64,000 bases of DNA from Ilumatobacteraceae bacterium (GTDB lineage: Bacteria; Actinomycetota; Acidimicrobiia; Acidimicrobiales; Ilumatobacteraceae), in contig JABSQH010000125.1 in NCBI GenBank assembly GCA_013213745.1, positions 33,964 to 97,963 of the forward strand. The letters are read 5' to 3'. Below, piece by piece: positions 25,267 to 35,208 of this stretch. A model generated the notes under the pieces. The model saw only the letters and a program-made list of their open reading frames with translations, was not told where the DNA came from and ran no database searches. The number at the start of each line of letters is the position of its first letter. Position 1 is the first letter of the stretch. The position numbers and the translations under genes were made by a program.

Positions 25267-26784
25267 ATGGAGCTCGAATTACGGGGAATCACCAAGCGAT
25301 TCCCCGGCGTCGTCGCCAACGACGACGTCAACCTCACCGTGCGCACCGGTGAAGTGTTAGCGCTCGTCGGCGAGAACGGCGCCGGCAAGTCGACGTTGAT
25401 GAACATCATGTACGGCCTCTACCACGCCGACGAGGGAGAGATCGTCGTCGACGGCACGCCCCAGACGTTCGCCTCGCCAGGCGACGCGATCGCCGCCGGC
25501 ATCGGCATGGTCCACCAGCACTTCATGTTGGTACCGGTGTTCACCGTCGCCGAGAACGTTGTGCTCGGTGTCGAACCCACGGGCTTTCTCGGGCGGATCG
25601 AGCGCGACGAGGCCCATCGCCAGGTCGCCGAGATCTCCGCCCAGTACGGCCTCGACCTCGACCCCGAAGCGCTCGTCGAAACGCTGCCGGTTGGCATCCA
25701 GCAGCGCATCGAGATCCTCAAGGTGCTGTTCCGCAACGCCGAGATCGTCGTGTTCGACGAGCCGACTGCGGTGTTGACCCCGCAGGAGATCGAAGAGTTC
25801 TTCAACATCGTCGATGCCCTGAAGGCCGCTGGGAAAGGCATCGTCTTCATCACCCACAAGCTCAAAGAGGCGCTGCGCATCGCCGACCGAATCAGCGTGT
25901 TGCGCCGGGGCAAGACCGTCGGATCGGCCGACCCCAAGGAGATCAACGAGGTTCAGCTCGCCGAGATGATGGTGGGCCGTCCGGTGCAGCTCGTCGTCGA
26001 GAAGGAGCATGCCGAACCCGGACCGGCGACGCTCAGCGTCGACGATCTGCACGTCGTCACGCCCGAGGGCCGCTCGGTCCTCGATCACATCAGCTTCGAC
26101 GTCCGTGCGGGTGAGATCGTTGGCGTGGCTGGCGTCCAGGGCAACGGCCAGACCGAGTTGGTCGAGGCACTCACCGGTCTGCGCGATCCCGTATCGGGAA
26201 CCGTCACGATCGACGGTAGCGATATCACGACGGCGACACCTCGCGAGGTGCACGACGCACGGATCGCGCACATTCCTGAGGATCGGCAGCGATCCGGGCT
26301 CGTTGGGGCGTTCTCCGTTGCGGAGAACATGGTCCTCACGAGCTACGCATCCGAGCCATTCAGCTCCGGGTTCTTGATGAACTGGTCGAAGGCTCGCGAG
26401 GTGGCCGCCGAGCTCGTCGAGCAGTACGACGTGCGCACCCCATCGATCGACACCCCGGCGAGCAACTTGTCGGGCGGCAACCAACAGAAAGTGATCGTCG
26501 CCCGCGAACTCAGCCGCGAGCTGCGCGCCGTAATCGCCTCGCAACCGACCCGTGGCGTCGACGTCGGCTCGATCGAATACATCCATGCGCAGATTGTGAA
26601 AGCGCGCGACGAAGGCGTCGCCGTGCTGGTCGTCAGCACCGAGCTCGACGAGGTAATGGCGCTGGCCGACCGCGTGGTCGTGATGTATCGCGGACGCATC
26701 GTCGCCAACCTGCGCCGTGACGAAACGGACCACTCCGAGGTCGGCCTCTTCATGGCCGGAGCGAAGGAGCAACAACCGGCATGA
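25267..26784 (+). CDS. Nucleoside ABC importer ATPase (two ABC domains)
   Basis: A 505-residue fused ATPase of the sugar/nucleoside importer class. Domain 1 has Walker A GENGAGKST (35-43) and Walker B VVFDEPTAVL, with the signature replaced by LPVGIQQR. Domain 2 has a degenerate Walker A (GVQGNGQTE), intact signature LSGGNQQK and a SQPTRGVD Walker B variant. That asymmetry is normal in this family (NupA/YufO, RbsA). It energises uptake with the two permeases encoded next, the first overlapping by ATGA. Confidence 0.92.
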   Translation: MELELRGITKRFPGVVANDDVNLTVRTGEVLALVGENGAGKSTLMNIMYGLYHADEGEIVVDGTPQTFASPGDAIAAGIGMVHQHFMLVPVFTVAENVVLGVEPTGFLGRIERDEAHRQVAEISAQYGLDLDPEALVETLPVGIQQRIEILKVLFRNAEIVVFDEPTAVLTPQEIEEFFNIVDALKAAGKGIVFITHKLKEALRIADRISVLRRGKTVGSADPKEINEVQLAEMMVGRPVQLVVEKEHAEPGPATLSVDDLHVVTPEGRSVLDHISFDVRAGEIVGVAGVQGNGQTELVEALTGLRDPVSGTVTIDGSDITTATPREVHDARIAHIPEDRQRSGLVGAFSVAENMVLTSYASEPFSSGFLMNWSKAREVAAELVEQYDVRTPSIDTPASNLSGGNQQKVIVARELSRELRAVIASQPTRGVDVGSIEYIHAQIVKARDEGVAVLVVSTELDEVMALADRVVVMYRGRIVANLRRDETDHSEVGLFMAGAKEQQPA

Positions 26785-27992
26785 CCGAGGTCGCCAACCC
26801 GCCAACGCCCGAGGCGTCGGAGCCGGACGATCCGACCGGCCCGAGCAACATCTTCACCCGCATCTGGGCGCGCATCGACACGACCAATGCGGTCGTGCTG
26901 CCGGGCCTGGCGATCCTCAGTGCCTTGATCATCGGCGCGTTCGTGATCGCACTGTCCGACATCGACAAGATCCAAGACGGCGACTGGTTCGGCATTCTCG
27001 ACACGATCGTCGACGCCTACTGGGCACTCATCGAGGGCGCCTTCTTCTCACTAAACGGCTGGAGCGAGACCCTCATCGCCACCACGCCGCTGCTGCTGGC
27101 TGGGCTTGCGGTGGCCGTCACCTTCCGGGCCGGGCTGTTCAACATCGGTGGTACCGGCCAGATGCTGCTCGGTGGCGTGTTCGCCGTGTACATCGGCTTC
27201 ACGATGACCGGGCCCGGCCCCATTCAGGTGCCGCTCGCCGTCTGCGCCGGACTGTTCGGCGGGATGTTGTGGGGCCTGATCCCCGGCATCTTGAAAGCAC
27301 GTGCAGGTGTCCACGAGGTGATCTCCACGATCATGCTCAACTTCATCGCCAGTTCGTTCGTGCTCTGGTTGTTGAAGACCGACGCCTTCGGCCGCGAGGA
27401 CCGGGCCGACCCGATCTCCAAGCTCGTCGCCGACGAAGGACGACTGCCACGAGTGTTTGGATTCCTCGACCGCCCCGAGCTGCGCGCCCACTTCGGGTTC
27501 TTCATCGCCATCGGCGCATGCATCTTCTTCTGGTGGCTGCTCGAACGCACCACACTCGGATTCGAGATCCGCTCGCAGGGTTCGAACGCCGACGCTGCTC
27601 GCTACGCCGGCATGAAGCCGGCCTCGCTGATCATCATTTCCTTCGCCATCGCCGGGTCGTTCGCCGGGCTCGCTGGCGCCACGGAGGTGATCGGCACGCA
27701 GGGCCGTCTGACGCAGACCTTCGCCGGCAATATCGGCTTCGACGCGATCGCCGTTGCGCTCCTCGGACGATCGACACCGCTCGGGACCGCGCTCGCGGCC
27801 TTCTTGTTCGGCGCATTGCAGGCCGGCGGACAGAACATGCAGGTCAAGACCGGGGTCCCGATCGACCTCGTGCTGATCATGCGTGCGCTGATCGTGTTGT
27901 TCATCGCTGCGCCGCAGCTGATGAAGCTCATCTGGCGAGTGAAGACCGACGACGCATCGACCGGTCCGAAGTTTGCGGGGTGGGGCTCGTGA
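26781..27992 (+). CDS. Nucleoside ABC importer permease 1
   Basis: A 403-residue permease of the branched-chain amino acid/ribose (BPD_transp_2) family, like B. subtilis NupP/YufP. The hydrophilic N-terminus (about 1-35) is followed by about nine to ten membrane helices. The motif FRAGLFNIGGTGQM and the ATPase-coupling region GSNADAARYAGMK are typical of nucleoside permeases. It overlaps the ATPase and the second permease gene by four bases each. Confidence 0.9.
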   Translation: MTEVANPPTPEASEPDDPTGPSNIFTRIWARIDTTNAVVLPGLAILSALIIGAFVIALSDIDKIQDGDWFGILDTIVDAYWALIEGAFFSLNGWSETLIATTPLLLAGLAVAVTFRAGLFNIGGTGQMLLGGVFAVYIGFTMTGPGPIQVPLAVCAGLFGGMLWGLIPGILKARAGVHEVISTIMLNFIASSFVLWLLKTDAFGREDRADPISKLVADEGRLPRVFGFLDRPELRAHFGFFIAIGACIFFWWLLERTTLGFEIRSQGSNADAARYAGMKPASLIIISFAIAGSFAGLAGATEVIGTQGRLTQTFAGNIGFDAIAVALLGRSTPLGTALAAFLFGALQAGGQNMQVKTGVPIDLVLIMRALIVLFIAAPQLMKLIWRVKTDDASTGPKFAGWGS

Positions 27993-29332
27993 GCGCTCCC
28001 GTCGACGAACCGAGCGACACACCGAGCAGCGCCGACGCCGAGCGGCCCCAGCGTGGTGGTCCGCCGCCGACGTCGGTCGGGCCCGGCGAAGAGGCGTACC
28101 TCGGCACGCTCGGGTTTCTCGAGGAATCGCCGGAGAACAAACGGCGCGCACGCAACATCGGCATCGCGTACCTCGTTGCGGCGGTGGTCTGTCTCGTCGT
28201 GTTCGCCCGCGGCGACGGGGGTGTGTCGACCTTCGGTATCTCCGACGACTCCAGCTTCTCGGTCGCCGGGATCCCGCTGGCATGGTTCACCGCAGTCACC
28301 TTGGCGGCACTCGGCGGCGCGCAGATCATGCGCGGCACCGGCAAGTGGACCGCTGCCGCGGCATCGGTCGCGGCCATTTTATTCGTGTTCACGTTCATGG
28401 CGTGGGCCGCCGCGGGACAGTCGTTCTCCCTCACCGGCACCCTGCAAGACGCGCTCAAGGCAGCGACGCCGTTGGTGCTCGGCGCGCTCGCCGGGATCAT
28501 GTGCGAACGCAGCGGCATCATCAACATCGCCATCGAAGGGCTGCTGCTGTCTGGCGCGTTCACATCGGCGTTGGTCGGCTCGCTGACCAACATCTGGATC
28601 GGCATCGTCGCTGCGATGATCGCCAGCTGCTTGCTCGCACTCTTGCTCGCCTGGCTGGCGATCCGCTTCTCGGTCGACCAGGTGATCGCGGGATTCGCGA
28701 TCAACTTCTTCGTGCTCGGGTTGACGTCGTTCCTCGACTCGCGAGTGCTGACGCGTAACCCCGACTACAACAGCGTCAAGACCATCGGCGACATCGAGGT
28801 GCCGATACTCAGCGACATCCCATTCATCGGACCAATCCTGTTCGAGCAGTCGTTCTACGTGTACACCGCGCTCGCACTCGTCGGGATCATCGGGTGGGCC
28901 TTGTTCCGCACCAAGTGGGGGCTGCGCACCCGCGCCGTCGGCGAGCACCCGCAGGCAGCGGGCACGCTCGGCGTCAACGTGATCCGTCGGCGCTACTACA
29001 ACCTGGCAATGGCTGGAGCGATCGCCGGATTCGGTGGATCGTGGTGGACCGCCGACGTGGGCCGGTTCAACGAGAACATCACCAACGGCCGCGGGTTCAT
29101 CGCACTTGCTGTGGTGATCGTCGGCCGGTGGAACCCCTTCGGTGCGCTCCTCGCCGCACTGCTCTTCGGCTTCGCCGACGCATTGGCGCTGAAGTTCAGC
29201 TTCCTTGGCACCGGCATCCCGAGCGAGTTCTTGGAGATGGCCCCGTTCCTCGTGACCCTCGTGGTGGTCGCCAGCTTCGGCCGCGGCGCCCGACCTCCCA
29301 AGGCCCTCGGCCAACCCTACGAACAGCAGTAA
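27989..29332 (+). CDS. Nucleoside ABC importer permease 2
   Basis: A 447-residue BPD_transp_2 permease, partner of permease 1 (NupQ/YufQ type). It has an unusually long N-terminal region with a polar stretch (1-52) and extra membrane helices before the core. The family segment ERSGIINIAIEGLLLSG and the coupling region GEHPQAAGTLGVNV follow. The start is GTG in a GTGA overlap. Length exceeds the usual ~310 because of the N-terminal extension. Confidence 0.9.
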   Translation: MSAPVDEPSDTPSSADAERPQRGGPPPTSVGPGEEAYLGTLGFLEESPENKRRARNIGIAYLVAAVVCLVVFARGDGGVSTFGISDDSSFSVAGIPLAWFTAVTLAALGGAQIMRGTGKWTAAAASVAAILFVFTFMAWAAAGQSFSLTGTLQDALKAATPLVLGALAGIMCERSGIINIAIEGLLLSGAFTSALVGSLTNIWIGIVAAMIASCLLALLLAWLAIRFSVDQVIAGFAINFFVLGLTSFLDSRVLTRNPDYNSVKTIGDIEVPILSDIPFIGPILFEQSFYVYTALALVGIIGWALFRTKWGLRTRAVGEHPQAAGTLGVNVIRRRYYNLAMAGAIAGFGGSWWTADVGRFNENITNGRGFIALAVVIVGRWNPFGALLAALLFGFADALALKFSFLGTGIPSEFLEMAPFLVTLVVVASFGRGARPPKALGQPYEQQ

Positions 29333-29350
29333 CGGGACAGGACTGTCCCG
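29333..29350 (+). terminator. Short hairpin after transporter operon
   Basis: CGGGACAG-GA-CTGTCCCG forms an 8-bp stem starting one base after the permease stop codon. It lacks a T-tract. A likely 3' end or pause for the importer transcript. Confidence 0.5.
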
Positions 29351-29398
29351 GTGCAGCACGAACGACCTCGGGCGGACCCGACGTGCAAGACTGTGGCG

Positions 29399-30757
29399 AT
29401 GGGGCGGATCTCACTCTTACTGGTCGCCGGCGCGCTTGTTGCCGCGGCATGTTCGACAAACAGCGACGACACGGCCAGCCCGACCTCGCCGACCACCAAT
29501 GCGCCCACAACGGTCGCTCCGGCGACGATCGCGCAGCCGGCGACGACCGATGCGCCCGCGACCACGGCCGCACCGACCACGACGATCGACGCCGAAGCCG
29601 TCCGTACTGCCGAGCAGATCAACGACTACGTCGCCGAAGCCGCGGCGTTCGATCAGGCGGGCGCTGACGCTCAATTCCCCCAGGGCCTGACGTTTGCGGC
29701 CGGCGGCGCTCCCGGCTACTCGCGGTATGTGTTCCGTGAGACCTCGGCGGGCGTGGTGCCCACACTCGTCGAAGGGCCGTTGGCCGAACCAATCCGCTGT
29801 CAGGACGAAGCCCTGCCGTGTTCGTATCTCGAACTGAAGGCGCTCCACGACGCCGGCACGGCGATCCCACCCGAGCTGGGTATGACGTCGGACGAACTCA
29901 CCGAACTCGTCAGCCAACTCGACACGCTGGCCGCATTTGCGGACCAGCACCGCGACGTCAACGCCGCCTGCGCGGCAGGGTTCATCAGCGACCGAATTCA
30001 GACCGCCAACATGGGCTCGCACTTCTACAAGCCCGACTGGATCAACGACGGCTTCGACCCGGCCCGCCCCGAAATTCTGCTGTACGCCCGCGCCGACGAC
30101 CAGTTGCCCGCAGGCCCCGTCGGCCAGTGTCGCGACGGCGTGTGGACCGGCGAACCGATGAAGCTCGTCGGCACGTCGTTCGTGATCCCACCGTCGGTGA
30201 TCGGTGTCGAGCACCCCGAGACGTTCGCCGGGCCACTCGACAACTGGCACATCCACTACAACCTGTGCCGCGGCCGCACCACTGGGCGCGACTCGTTCGG
30301 CCCGCGCAGCGAGTGCGAGGCCGCCGGCGGCAGCTACTCAGAAGCGCTGGGCTGGATGTTGCACGCCTGGGTCGATCCGCTGCACGACAACCAACTCGGC
30401 GTGTTCTCCATGTGGAACTCGACGATCGCTCCGGCCCTCGATGCATCGGCCATCCGCGACCAGCGGGAAGTCCGCGGCACCGACTTCCCGGCCGGCGCTG
30501 AACAATCGTTGATCACCGACTTCATCTACTCGGGCGACCTCGAGGTCGGTGTCGGCCAACCCTTGTTCTTCAACAACGTCGATGCCGTACCCCACACGGT
30601 CACCGCCGGGACGCCGAGCGATCCAGACCTCGACGAATTCGACTCCGGGCTTCTCAACCCGGGCAGCAACTACTCGCTGACGTTCGACGAGCCGGGCGTG
30701 TACTCGCTGTTTTGCACGCTGCACCCCGACATGGTCGCCAACGTCACCGTCGACTGA
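29399..30757 (+). CDS. Exported lipoprotein with C-terminal cupredoxin domain
   Basis: A 452-residue lipoprotein: lipobox VAAAC (C18), a Thr/Ala/Pro-rich linker to about residue 80, then a large domain of unknown function with many His, Trp and Cys residues (WHIHYNLCRG, MLHAWVDP). A plastocyanin-like domain completes it. Type 1 copper ligands are in place: H399 in AVPHTV and the final C439, H442 and M445 in CTLHPDM. It may bind copper and transfer electrons outside the membrane. ATG 29399 precedes the signal peptide directly. Confidence 0.75.
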   Translation: MGRISLLLVAGALVAAACSTNSDDTASPTSPTTNAPTTVAPATIAQPATTDAPATTAAPTTTIDAEAVRTAEQINDYVAEAAAFDQAGADAQFPQGLTFAAGGAPGYSRYVFRETSAGVVPTLVEGPLAEPIRCQDEALPCSYLELKALHDAGTAIPPELGMTSDELTELVSQLDTLAAFADQHRDVNAACAAGFISDRIQTANMGSHFYKPDWINDGFDPARPEILLYARADDQLPAGPVGQCRDGVWTGEPMKLVGTSFVIPPSVIGVEHPETFAGPLDNWHIHYNLCRGRTTGRDSFGPRSECEAAGGSYSEALGWMLHAWVDPLHDNQLGVFSMWNSTIAPALDASAIRDQREVRGTDFPAGAEQSLITDFIYSGDLEVGVGQPLFFNNVDAVPHTVTAGTPSDPDLDEFDSGLLNPGSNYSLTFDEPGVYSLFCTLHPDMVANVTVD

Positions 30758-30799
30758 CCCCCAGACGTAACGCCAGCTCGGGCGGGTACGGTTGACGAC

Positions 30800-31693
30800 G
30801 TGCTCGCCGCGGACCAGCTCGCCGACTTTCAGCGAGACGGGTTCGTGACAATCCCCGATGCGATTTCCGCAGAGCAGCGACGGCAACTCCGCACTCGCGC
30901 CCTCGACATCGTCGACGCCTGGGAACCCACCGAGGAACGGTCGGTGTTCACCACAAACGAGCAGGATCGGGTGTCGAACAAGGAGTTCCTCGACAGCGGT
31001 TCGATCACCTGGTGCTTCTTCGAAGAGGAGGCCTTTGGCCCCGATGGGGAGCTGACCCAACCGAAAGAGCGCAGCATCAACAAGATCGGTCATGCCCAGC
31101 ACGACCTCGACGACGAGTTCGAACGCTTCGCCTACCAGCCGCTGATCGCCGAGGTCGCCGACGACATCGGCATGGACGACCCGCGGGCACTGCAGTCGAT
31201 GTACATCTTCAAGCAGCCACACATCGGCGGCGAGGTCGGCTGCCACCAAGACGCTGCGTTCTTGTACACCGACCCGATCAGCGTCACGGGGTTCTGGTTC
31301 GCCATCGAGGACGCCACGTTGGACAACGGGTGCCTGTGGGCGGCGCCCGGTGGACATCACACAGCACTGCGGCAGTTGTTCAAGCGCACCGGCACCGCGG
31401 CCAACGACTACCTCGACGCAGATGGCACCGAGTTCGAGGAACTCGACACAACGCCGCTCCCCGAACCGCCGCCGAGGGGCGACACCCTCGTGCCGATCGA
31501 GGTCCCGGCGGGCACGATGGTGGTGCTCGATGGGTTGTTGCCGCACTGGAGCGATGTCAACCGCTCCGCAGCCAGTCGGCACGCCTACACGCTGCACTGC
31601 ATCTCGGGCGCTGCTGAGTATCCCGCATGGAACTGGCTCCGCCGGCCGAACGACATGCCACTGCGACCCCTCGGTAGTCTCGCACGACCATGA
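30800..31693 (+). CDS. Phytanoyl-CoA dioxygenase (PhyH) family protein
   Basis: A 297-residue Fe(II)/2-oxoglutarate oxygenase of the PhyH family. The iron-binding facial triad is H149 and D151 (CHQDAAF) and H249 (LPHWSD), with a downstream SRHAYTLH supplying the 2-oxoglutarate Arg. Length is typical. GTG is the start. It overlaps the adenosine deaminase gene by four bases, but a direct role in nucleoside metabolism is not established; it could act on a modified nucleoside or lipid. Confidence 0.85.
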   Translation: MLAADQLADFQRDGFVTIPDAISAEQRRQLRTRALDIVDAWEPTEERSVFTTNEQDRVSNKEFLDSGSITWCFFEEEAFGPDGELTQPKERSINKIGHAQHDLDDEFERFAYQPLIAEVADDIGMDDPRALQSMYIFKQPHIGGEVGCHQDAAFLYTDPISVTGFWFAIEDATLDNGCLWAAPGGHHTALRQLFKRTGTAANDYLDADGTEFEELDTTPLPEPPPRGDTLVPIEVPAGTMVVLDGLLPHWSDVNRSAASRHAYTLHCISGAAEYPAWNWLRRPNDMPLRPLGSLARP

Positions 31694-32775
31694 CGAGCGC
31701 CGCCGTATTGCTGCGGGCCCCGAAAGCCCTGCTCCACGACCATCTCGACGGCGGCGTACGCCCGTCGACCGTGCTCGAGTTGGCCACCGAGTTCGGCTAC
31801 GACGGGCTCCCGACGACCGACGTGAGCGACTTGGCGACGTGGTTCAACCGCGGGGCCAAGCGCAACGACTTGGTGCTGTATCTGGAAACGTTCGCCCACA
31901 CCGTCGGGGTGATGCAGCACCGTGACGCCATCGAGCGGGTGGCCTTCGAGTGTGCCCAGGATCTCGCCGACGACGGTGTGGTGTACGCCGAGGTGCGTTT
32001 TGCTCCCGAGTTGCACACAGAGGCCGGTCTCACGCTCGACGAGGTGGTCGACGCGGTGCTCGACGGCTTCCGTCGTGGGTCCGCTGGCACCGATCTGACG
32101 ATCTATGCGATCTGTTCGGCGATGCGCACTGCGGCGCGCAGCCTGGAGATCGCCGAGGTGGCCGTGCGCTACCGCGACGCGGGCGTGGTGGGTTTCGACA
32201 TCGCCGGAGCAGAGGCCGGGTATCCGCCGACCCGCCACCTCGATGCGTTCCAGTACGTCAACCGCGAAAACTTCCACTCGACCATCCACGCTGGCGAAGC
32301 GTTCGGCCTGCCATCGATCTGGGAGGCCGTGCAATTCTGCGGAGCGGCTCGGCTCGGTCACGGCGTGCGCGTCGTCGACGACATCGACGCCAGCGGCGAC
32401 GGTCCCGAGAAGCTCGGTCGGCTGGCGAGCTACATCCGTGACGCCCGCATCCCGCTGGAATTGTGCCCGACCTCGAACGTCAACACGGGGGTCGTCCCGA
32501 CGATCGCCGACCATCCGATCGGACTCCTCGGCCGTTTGCGTTTCCGGGTCACCGTCAACACCGACAACCGGCTGATGAGCAACACAACGATGACCAAGGA
32601 GATGACCAAACTCGCCGACGCGTTCGGTTGGGGTCTCGACGACTTCGAGTGGCTCACGGTCAATGCGATGAAGTCGGCGTTCGCTCCATTCCCCGAGCGG
32701 CTCAAACTGATCAACGGCATCATCAAGCCGCGCTACTCGATGCTCAAGGCCGAGCTGACACTCGGCGAGTCCTGA
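31690..32775 (+). CDS. add: Adenosine deaminase
   Basis: A 361-residue adenosine/AMP deaminase-family amidohydrolase. Zinc and catalytic motifs are H16 and H18 (LLHDHLDG), the His of TIHAGEA with its general-acid Glu, the His of RLGHGVR, LCPTSN, and the Asp of VNTDN. It converts adenosine or deoxyadenosine to inosine with ammonia release. Its place between a nucleoside importer and uracil phosphoribosyltransferase fits purine salvage. Confidence 0.92.
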   Translation: MTSAAVLLRAPKALLHDHLDGGVRPSTVLELATEFGYDGLPTTDVSDLATWFNRGAKRNDLVLYLETFAHTVGVMQHRDAIERVAFECAQDLADDGVVYAEVRFAPELHTEAGLTLDEVVDAVLDGFRRGSAGTDLTIYAICSAMRTAARSLEIAEVAVRYRDAGVVGFDIAGAEAGYPPTRHLDAFQYVNRENFHSTIHAGEAFGLPSIWEAVQFCGAARLGHGVRVVDDIDASGDGPEKLGRLASYIRDARIPLELCPTSNVNTGVVPTIADHPIGLLGRLRFRVTVNTDNRLMSNTTMTKEMTKLADAFGWGLDDFEWLTVNAMKSAFAPFPERLKLINGIIKPRYSMLKAELTLGES

Positions 32776-32797
32776 CTTCTTGCTCCGGGAGGCCCCC

Positions 32798-33433
32798 ATG
32801 GCTGTGACCACGACCATCGTCGACCATCCGGTGTGCTCCGATGCACTGGCGCGCATCCGCGACACCAACACGCCAGACGCGTTGTTTCGACAGAATCTCG
32901 AGCGCATCGGCTCGCTGCTCCTGGCAGAGGCGACGCGCGAGTTGCCGACGGTGGATGGCACCGTCGAGACACCGCTGACGACAGCGGCGGCGCAGCGCAT
33001 CGCCGTGCAACCGGTGATCGTGCCGATCCTGCGCGCCGGACTCGGATTCTTGACCGCTGCGCAGGAGCTGTTGCCAAACGCCGATATCGGGTTCATCGGG
33101 ATCGCCCGCAACGAAGAGACCCACCAACCCGAGCCGTATGTCAACAAGCTGCCAGACTCGCTCGCCGGCCGACCGACGATCATCGTCGACCCAATGCTGG
33201 CGACCGGGGGCTCGCTGGCGTTCACCGCCCAGCTCCTCATCGAACGCGGCGCCCCGACGCCGCTCCATGCGGTGTGCGCGCTCGCCGCACCGGAAGGCAT
33301 CGCCGCGCTCGAAGCCGCAGGACTCGATATCCATCTCGTCACCGCCGCTGTCGATGAACGCCTCAACGACGATGCGTTCATCGTCCCCGGCCTCGGCGAC
33401 GCCGGCGACCGCCAGTTCGGCACCCACCCCTAA
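32798..33433 (+). CDS. upp: Uracil phosphoribosyltransferase
   Basis: A 211-residue type I phosphoribosyltransferase making UMP from uracil and PRPP. Visible are PILRAGLGF, the PRPP loop VDPMLATGGS and the C-terminal uracil-binding IVPGLGDAGDR, all diagnostic for Upp. ATG 32798 follows CGGGAGG with proper spacing. Downstream of adenosine deaminase by 22 bp, so part of a salvage operon. A family A palindrome follows the stop. Confidence 0.93.
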   Translation: MAVTTTIVDHPVCSDALARIRDTNTPDALFRQNLERIGSLLLAEATRELPTVDGTVETPLTTAAAQRIAVQPVIVPILRAGLGFLTAAQELLPNADIGFIGIARNEETHQPEPYVNKLPDSLAGRPTIIVDPMLATGGSLAFTAQLLIERGAPTPLHAVCALAAPEGIAALEAAGLDIHLVTAAVDERLNDDAFIVPGLGDAGDRQFGTHP

Positions 33434-33436
33434 CTA

Positions 33437-33465
33437 CGACATCAGGTGCCAGGCACCAAGTGTCG
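33437..33465. repeat. Family A palindromic intergenic element, copy 3
   Basis: A 29-bp inverted repeat, CGACATCAGGTGCC-A-GGCACCAAGTGTCG, starting 4 bp after the upp stop codon and before a convergent gene. Nearly identical in its left arm to copy 1. Confidence 0.85.
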
Positions 33466-33549
33466 CCATCGGCGGCACGTGAACGACAGAGTCGGGCGCG
33501 ACGGGTCGAGCGCACCTCTTCGCTCGTCGCGCCGATCGGTGCGACAGTG

Positions 33550-35208
33550 TCAGCTGTCGGGGGCGAGGGCGGCGAGGGCGGCGAGGAGTGCATCGAGGTC
33601 GCTCGCAGTGACGTCGACACCTTCGGCATACAACTTGACCTTCGGCTCAGTGCCGCTCGGGCGAACCTGGAGGCGCACTCCGCCGTCGAGCGACAAGCGC
33701 ACCAAGTTCGCTTCCGGATACGAAGCGACGCCGACCACGTCACGACCGCCGATTTCGTTCGGTGGATCGGCTTCGATCGCCGCCACCCACCGCGCCCCCA
33801 CGGCCGGCGAGATACGTACCGATTGCTCGGCGGTCACGTGCTGGCCGTGGCGGGCTGCGATCGCATTCAACCGATCCTGCAACGTGACGCCGTTCTGCGC
33901 GGCCAACGAGGCGATTTCGGCCATCATCACCGCCGCCGAGATGCCGTCTTTGTCGAGCGGCCGGTCGGCGACGAGATACCCGAGCGCCTGCTCGTAGCCG
34001 AACACCAGCCGCTGATCAGGACGTTCGGTCGCGATCTTGCCGATCCACTTGAACCCGGTGAACGTCTCCTCGCTGTGCACACCAGCGTCGGCCGCCAGAT
34101 CCGCGAGCAGCGACGACGACACGAGTGTCGTCACCACCAACCGATCATCGCCCGAGGTGTGGCTCAGAATGTGGTCGGCGAACAACCACCCGATCTCGTC
34201 GCCACGCAGGCGCCGCCATGAGCCGTCCGGCTGTGGAATCGCGACGCCGAGCCGATCGGCGTCGGGATCATTGGCAATCGCAACGGCCGCACCATGCGAC
34301 CGCGCCGTGTCGATCAGCAAATCCATCGCACCCGGCTCTTCGGGGTTGGGGAACGGCACCGTCGGAAAAGACCCATCGGGCTGCTGCTGCGCCGCCGTGG
34401 GAATCGGCGCTTCGAATCCGGCTGCCTGGAACGCCCGGGCCACCGCCGCACCGCCCACACCGTGGAGCGCGGTATACGCGACAGGAACGCCATCGACGTC
34501 AGGGCACAGGCGGACCGACGGCACCCAGTCGATGTACGCATCGGTCCACGTCGTGTCGAGCCGCACGACCCTCGCGTCGTTAGGTGCGGCGAGCGGCACA
34601 GTGAGCGGGTCGATCGCCTCGATCCGCTCTGAGATCTCAGCGTCGATGGGCGCCACGATCTGTGAGCCGGTCGAGAGGTACACCTTGTACCCGTTGTCGG
34701 CAGGAGGGTTGTGCGAGGCCGTGACGACCACGCCGGCAGCGGCCTCCAACCCGGTGATCGACCAAGCCAGCACCGGCGTTGGCGTGAGCCCCGGGTGCAG
34801 CATGGCGCGGATACCCATCGCAGCGAGCACGCGCACAGAATCTTCGGCGAACGCGTCGCTCTTGCGGCGAGCATCGTGACCGATCACCACACCGCGCTCA
34901 CGCACGCGCGGCATCGTCCCTGCGGCTTCCTGGTCGAGCAGCCATTGCCCCAATCCGGCGGCGGCCTGACGCACGACGAGGCGGTTCATGCGCATCGAAC
35001 CCGCAGCCACGGCCGCGCGCAGTCCGGCGGTGCCGAACTGCAACCGTCCGGCAAACCGTGCTCGCAGCTCCTCGGCATCGCCGGTTTCAGCAGCGCCGAT
35101 CAGCTCGTCGAGCTCGTCGCCGATGTCGGCGTCGGGTTCGGCGGCACGCCACGCACGGGCGGTTGCCAGCAGCGAATCGAGCGAGTCGTCCGGCGCAGGG
35201 TCAGCCAT
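33550..35208 (-). CDS. Phosphohexomutase/phosphopentomutase (PGM2-like)
   Basis: A 552-residue alpha-D-phosphohexomutase. The catalytic phosphoserine S165 is in TASHNP, the Mg loop is DPDADR (314-319), the sugar-specificity loop is FGYEQALGY and the phosphate-binding loop is RPSGTEPK near 520. Length and motifs match the PGM2/PmmB branch, members of which convert ribose-1-phosphate and ribose-5-phosphate as well as hexose phosphates. Neighbouring nucleoside-salvage genes make phosphopentomutase activity plausible. It overlaps the kinase gene upstream by 8 bp. Confidence 0.88.
   Translation of the reverse strand: MADPAPDDSLDSLLATARAWRAAEPDADIGDELDELIGAAETGDAEELRARFAGRLQFGTAGLRAAVAAGSMRMNRLVVRQAAAGLGQWLLDQEAAGTMPRVRERGVVIGHDARRKSDAFAEDSVRVLAAMGIRAMLHPGLTPTPVLAWSITGLEAAAGVVVTASHNPPADNGYKVYLSTGSQIVAPIDAEISERIEAIDPLTVPLAAPNDARVVRLDTTWTDAYIDWVPSVRLCPDVDGVPVAYTALHGVGGAAVARAFQAAGFEAPIPTAAQQQPDGSFPTVPFPNPEEPGAMDLLIDTARSHGAAVAIANDPDADRLGVAIPQPDGSWRRLRGDEIGWLFADHILSHTSGDDRLVVTTLVSSSLLADLAADAGVHSEETFTGFKWIGKIATERPDQRLVFGYEQALGYLVADRPLDKDGISAAVMMAEIASLAAQNGVTLQDRLNAIAARHGQHVTAEQSVRISPAVGARWVAAIEADPPNEIGGRDVVGVASYPEANLVRLSLDGGVRLQVRPSGTEPKVKLYAEGVDVTASDLDALLAALAALAPDS

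Noticed and set aside
7559..30773. Similar strings TGACCCCC(G/A)GA(T/C)GTAACGC at the stop codons at 7559 and 30755.
   Set aside because: Only 19 bp with mismatches, two copies and no symmetry. Could be chance in GC-rich sequence, so not listed as a repeat.
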